From NCBI RefSeq assembly GCF_017591425.1, contig NW_024466607.1:11602501-11666500 (forward strand): a stretch of DNA of 64,000 bases, in the 5' to 3' direction. This document shows positions 61,083 through 64,000 of the stretch, one piece after another; position 1 is the stretch's first letter; each line of letters starts with the position of its first letter. The position numbers and the translations under genes were made by a program. Under the pieces are notes generated by a model. It had not been told where the DNA came from and did no database searches. It was given only the letters and a program-made list of their open reading frames with translations. Source of the stretch: Ochotona curzoniae. Taxonomy: Eukaryota > Chordata > Mammalia > Lagomorpha > Ochotonidae.

Positions 61083-64000
61083 CTAGAGGCTGGTTCTTTC
61101 CTACCCAGGGCTCAAATAAAGGAATGCTTGGAAGGGTGAAGGGTTCATCCAAACTCCCTGTGGGTCGCAGAGGTCTCCTGCAGCCTTTTGTGTGAGCTAA
61201 CAGGTGAACTTGGGGAGAATGATAGGAAGACAGCCTCTTCTCAGCTGTGATTCTGCAGTCCTTGGGTTTAGGAGTGGATCCTGATTGCCTTCACGTCTCA
61301 GGATTACAGCTGAAACTGAATGATTTTGAGGAAAGGCAAAAGGATGCTGCTTCCCAAAGAAGCAGGGGAAGACCTGTGTGTTCGCTTACGGTAGCTATTG
61401 GGCGGGGATACGCTGTTGGTCGGGTCTTCTGGTTCTTCTCTTTTTCTTTCTCTCCAAATGATTGTTCCCTGTTCTGATTTCCTCTTTCTCCTCCGTATCT
61501 ACCTAATTATCTGAGGTACAGAGAGCACCTGTCTGCTAGAATGCTCTCCAGGTGCCTGCAGCCAGGAGGCAGGTACCCAGTTCAGGTGTCCTGTGTGAGT
61601 GGCAGAAACCCAGTTCCGTGGGGACCACCTCTGCCTCCCGGAATCTCCGTGCACCGGAAGCCACAGTCAGGAGCCAAAGCGTGATCCCAGGGACTCCGGC
61701 TTCAACCACAAAACTAAATACTGCTTCCCCCGCCGCTGACTTGCCTTCCTATCAGGTGTATCTACATGGGGACCACAGTTCAATGTCTGAAGTCCCAAGT
61801 TTTATGGAAGCGACAGTTAATACAAGCGTGTCGTGTAAGTCTGATGTCTTAGAGCTACGTGTAATACTTCTAGTTCCTGGCATTTGGAAGCAGAAGATAC
61901 TACAGGTAACCCCGTCATGGCTAGCATCAAGTACAGGATGTGTTCTTATCAATTTCATATCCTCTGTCTGAGGCCGAGTTATTAAATGGACACGTAGGAA
62001 ATAGAAGGGGGGAAAAAAAAGCAGCAGGCAACCTGCTGAGAGGAAATGGATTTCTGTGTTAACGTCTGGTACAGATGCGCCAACATCAAGCAGAAACAGG
62101 TGTCTCAGTGTATTAAAGCACCACTAGCAGATACACAATCAGGATATGTTAAGTAGAACCTCGCTGTGAGTTTTTAGGGGACTGTGCAGTCTTTCTTTTC
62201 CCCTTATGAGTTCATTGAAAATAACCATGAGCCTGTGGATTAAGCAGTTTGGTATTTTCTGAAAAGTATTTCTTTTCTATCTCATCCAAGCATTTCACTC
62301 TCGTTGCATTCCTCTTTAATGACTGAACTTAACTACAACATAAAGAGATTGTGATAATTTAAAAAAACGCCATGGTCTACTGATCTGTGTTCACCCAGAT
62401 TAGCTATTAGTAAGTCCCATATCCAATCACATAGACACAGGTTTATTTCGGCTATGTGAAACATGTCGATTAAGAATGGGGATGTGGGACGATTTTTTTT
62501 TCTCTTTTCTCTCTCCAGGGTTAGAGGGAGAAAGTGTGGCATTCCTGGAGAGCTCTGGAGCATTCCAGGTGCTCCGTCTGGTCCTCAGATGGTTTTTGGT
62601 GAAATCTGAAGTCATTCCAGGCAGTTCTCAAACATCAGCAACATGTACTGCAGGCCTGGATTTCTCACAGCATGGTGACATGCCACAACTTCCTAGTTTC
62701 TGAGTTCTGTAAAAAGTGGAACAGATATGATCTCATGCAGGCTTGCCTTCTGGGGACATGGGCCCTTAGCAGATAGCCTCTGTCTGGGATGTGACCAGAA
62801 CGTTGGCTGTGGCTTGCCCTTACCCCTTGGTCCTGATCAGGAATCACAACCTGGAGGAGCAGGTGCACAATGAAGGAAGAAAAACCCTCCTCCTTGAATT
62901 TGCATTCCTCTGAGAAACATCAGGGAAAGCGTTCTTGAAGATGGGGAGGGGGAGAAGGGAGGGATTCCCTTTGGTCTCCATGAGCATTCATATTCATCAG
63001 TGTAATGAAGAAGGCCAGGCACAATTATGGCAGACAGCTCACTGTTGATGCCAAGGGACTGAGTCCAGGCTTGTGCTGGGTCCTAGAGGCTGTGCCTGCC
63101 TGGCCAGGGTCTCGGCTCTGGCTGCCTGCAGCAGTGCTGGGCCTTGCTTCTCAAAGGGTTGTTTATCACCAGCAACATCACCTTCACCTGGTTAGACATG
63201 CAGCACCTCAGACCTGCCAAGTGGAAATCTGCACTTTAGCCGATCGCCCAGGTGGCATCTCTGTTCAGATGCTCCCCCGTGGTTGCACAGATAAACGTTG
63301 CTTGCACCTGCATGAGGCCAGATGTTACAGAGAGTGGGAGAGCAAGTGGCCAGCTCACACGCTCGCAGCCTGAAAGCATTGGTGCTCAAAGTTGCATTCC
63401 TCATTTCATCCTCTGCTGAAAGGAAAGGGATTAGGCTTTCTTAGAAAAGACTGCTGAGTTCATTCTCTCCCCAGTTCCATCTCTCCCTTTCCTTTAATTG
63501 TGTGCAGTGAACTGCAAAATGCGAGGACCAAGGAGGGAAAGGGCAGACGGTCACTCTAAATCAGCACTGGGGGAAAACAGTGGGGGGAAAATGGTCCCAT
63601 AATGCAGCTAGTCATTAACCCCCACCTTCCCTCAACAGACCCCTGAGAACTTTGATGTTTCTCAAAAGTGTGCCAGAGCCATGAATAGACAATGCTCCCA
63701 AATGTCTAGCTGAGTGCTTGGAGCATCCATCCATCTGCTTGTTTGTCTACCTGCCCAGCCACCTTCCTACTGTTTGTTGGGCAACGCTAAGGGGAAAGGT
63801 CTTGCATGTTGTGGACATGGGGAGTAACATGACAGGCTGGCATGGTAACAAGGAAGAAGGTAGGTGCATCTGACCCCAGGACGTGTCACTTCCTCCCACG
63901 TTCCGTCATCCAAGCCTGCTTTCCTGGCAGGTGCAGAGCTCGCTGCCTGGCGGGTTCCTGTCCTATGTAGAGATGGGAACACAGAATTAGTTCCTGTTGA
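61083..64000. other. Right end of the window, no gene recognised
   Basis: No coding exon, RNA gene or well-kept repeat is recognised. Open frames (for example 61552-61971) have no support from splice signals or known proteins. Confidence 0.4.

Overview
The window is mammalian nuclear DNA. It is crowded with tRNA-derived C-type SINEs that have a head like gggcccggcgcggtggcgc, a B-box-like GGTTCTAATCC and an AATAAATCTTT tail. This SINE family is lagomorph-specific, and the young subfamily seen here points to a pika (Ochotona) rather than a rabbit. That species call is an inference from repeat style.

From position 1 to about 35.3 kb the window holds the 5' part of one gene on the minus strand, ULK4 (Unc-51-like kinase 4). 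I could place thirteen coding exons with consistent splice sites and reading phase. They encode residues 1 to about 444: the whole N-terminal pseudokinase domain (about 1-280) and the first part of the linker before the C-terminal HEAT/ARM repeats. The remaining exons lie beyond the left edge. Exon 2 carries the start codon and a six-codon upstream ORF. A non-coding first exon and CpG-island promoter lie at about 34.1-35.4 kb. The promoter contains a roughly 100-bp cassette (RFX X-box-like, ETS and CCAAT motifs) present twice, about 238 bp apart.

The ULK4 introns are filled with SINEs, mostly antisense to the gene, plus old L1 fragments, one short young L1 with target-site duplications, and an RPL7 processed pseudogene split by a later SINE. 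There is also a G/C-skewed degenerate tandem array at 10.0-11.6 kb. A second array of the same family, in inverted orientation, lies in the intergenic region at 51.3-53.7 kb.

From 35.4 to 57.8 kb I see no gene, only repeats, microsatellites and unclassified sequence. At 57.9-58.9 kb there is a second strong CpG island with a good plus-strand splice donor at 58,733. In human, ULK4 is followed head-to-head by TRAK1, so this is best read as a candidate upstream promoter and first non-coding exon of TRAK1; no TRAK1 coding sequence is visible. From 58.9 to 64 kb there are only MIR fragments, a small minisatellite, one old SINE and unclassified sequence.

I found no novel multi-gene system. The more unusual items are the duplicated ULK4 promoter cassette, the paired higher-order arrays, the upstream ORF, and a pseudokinase motif change (NFG rather than the NFC I recall for human ULK4).
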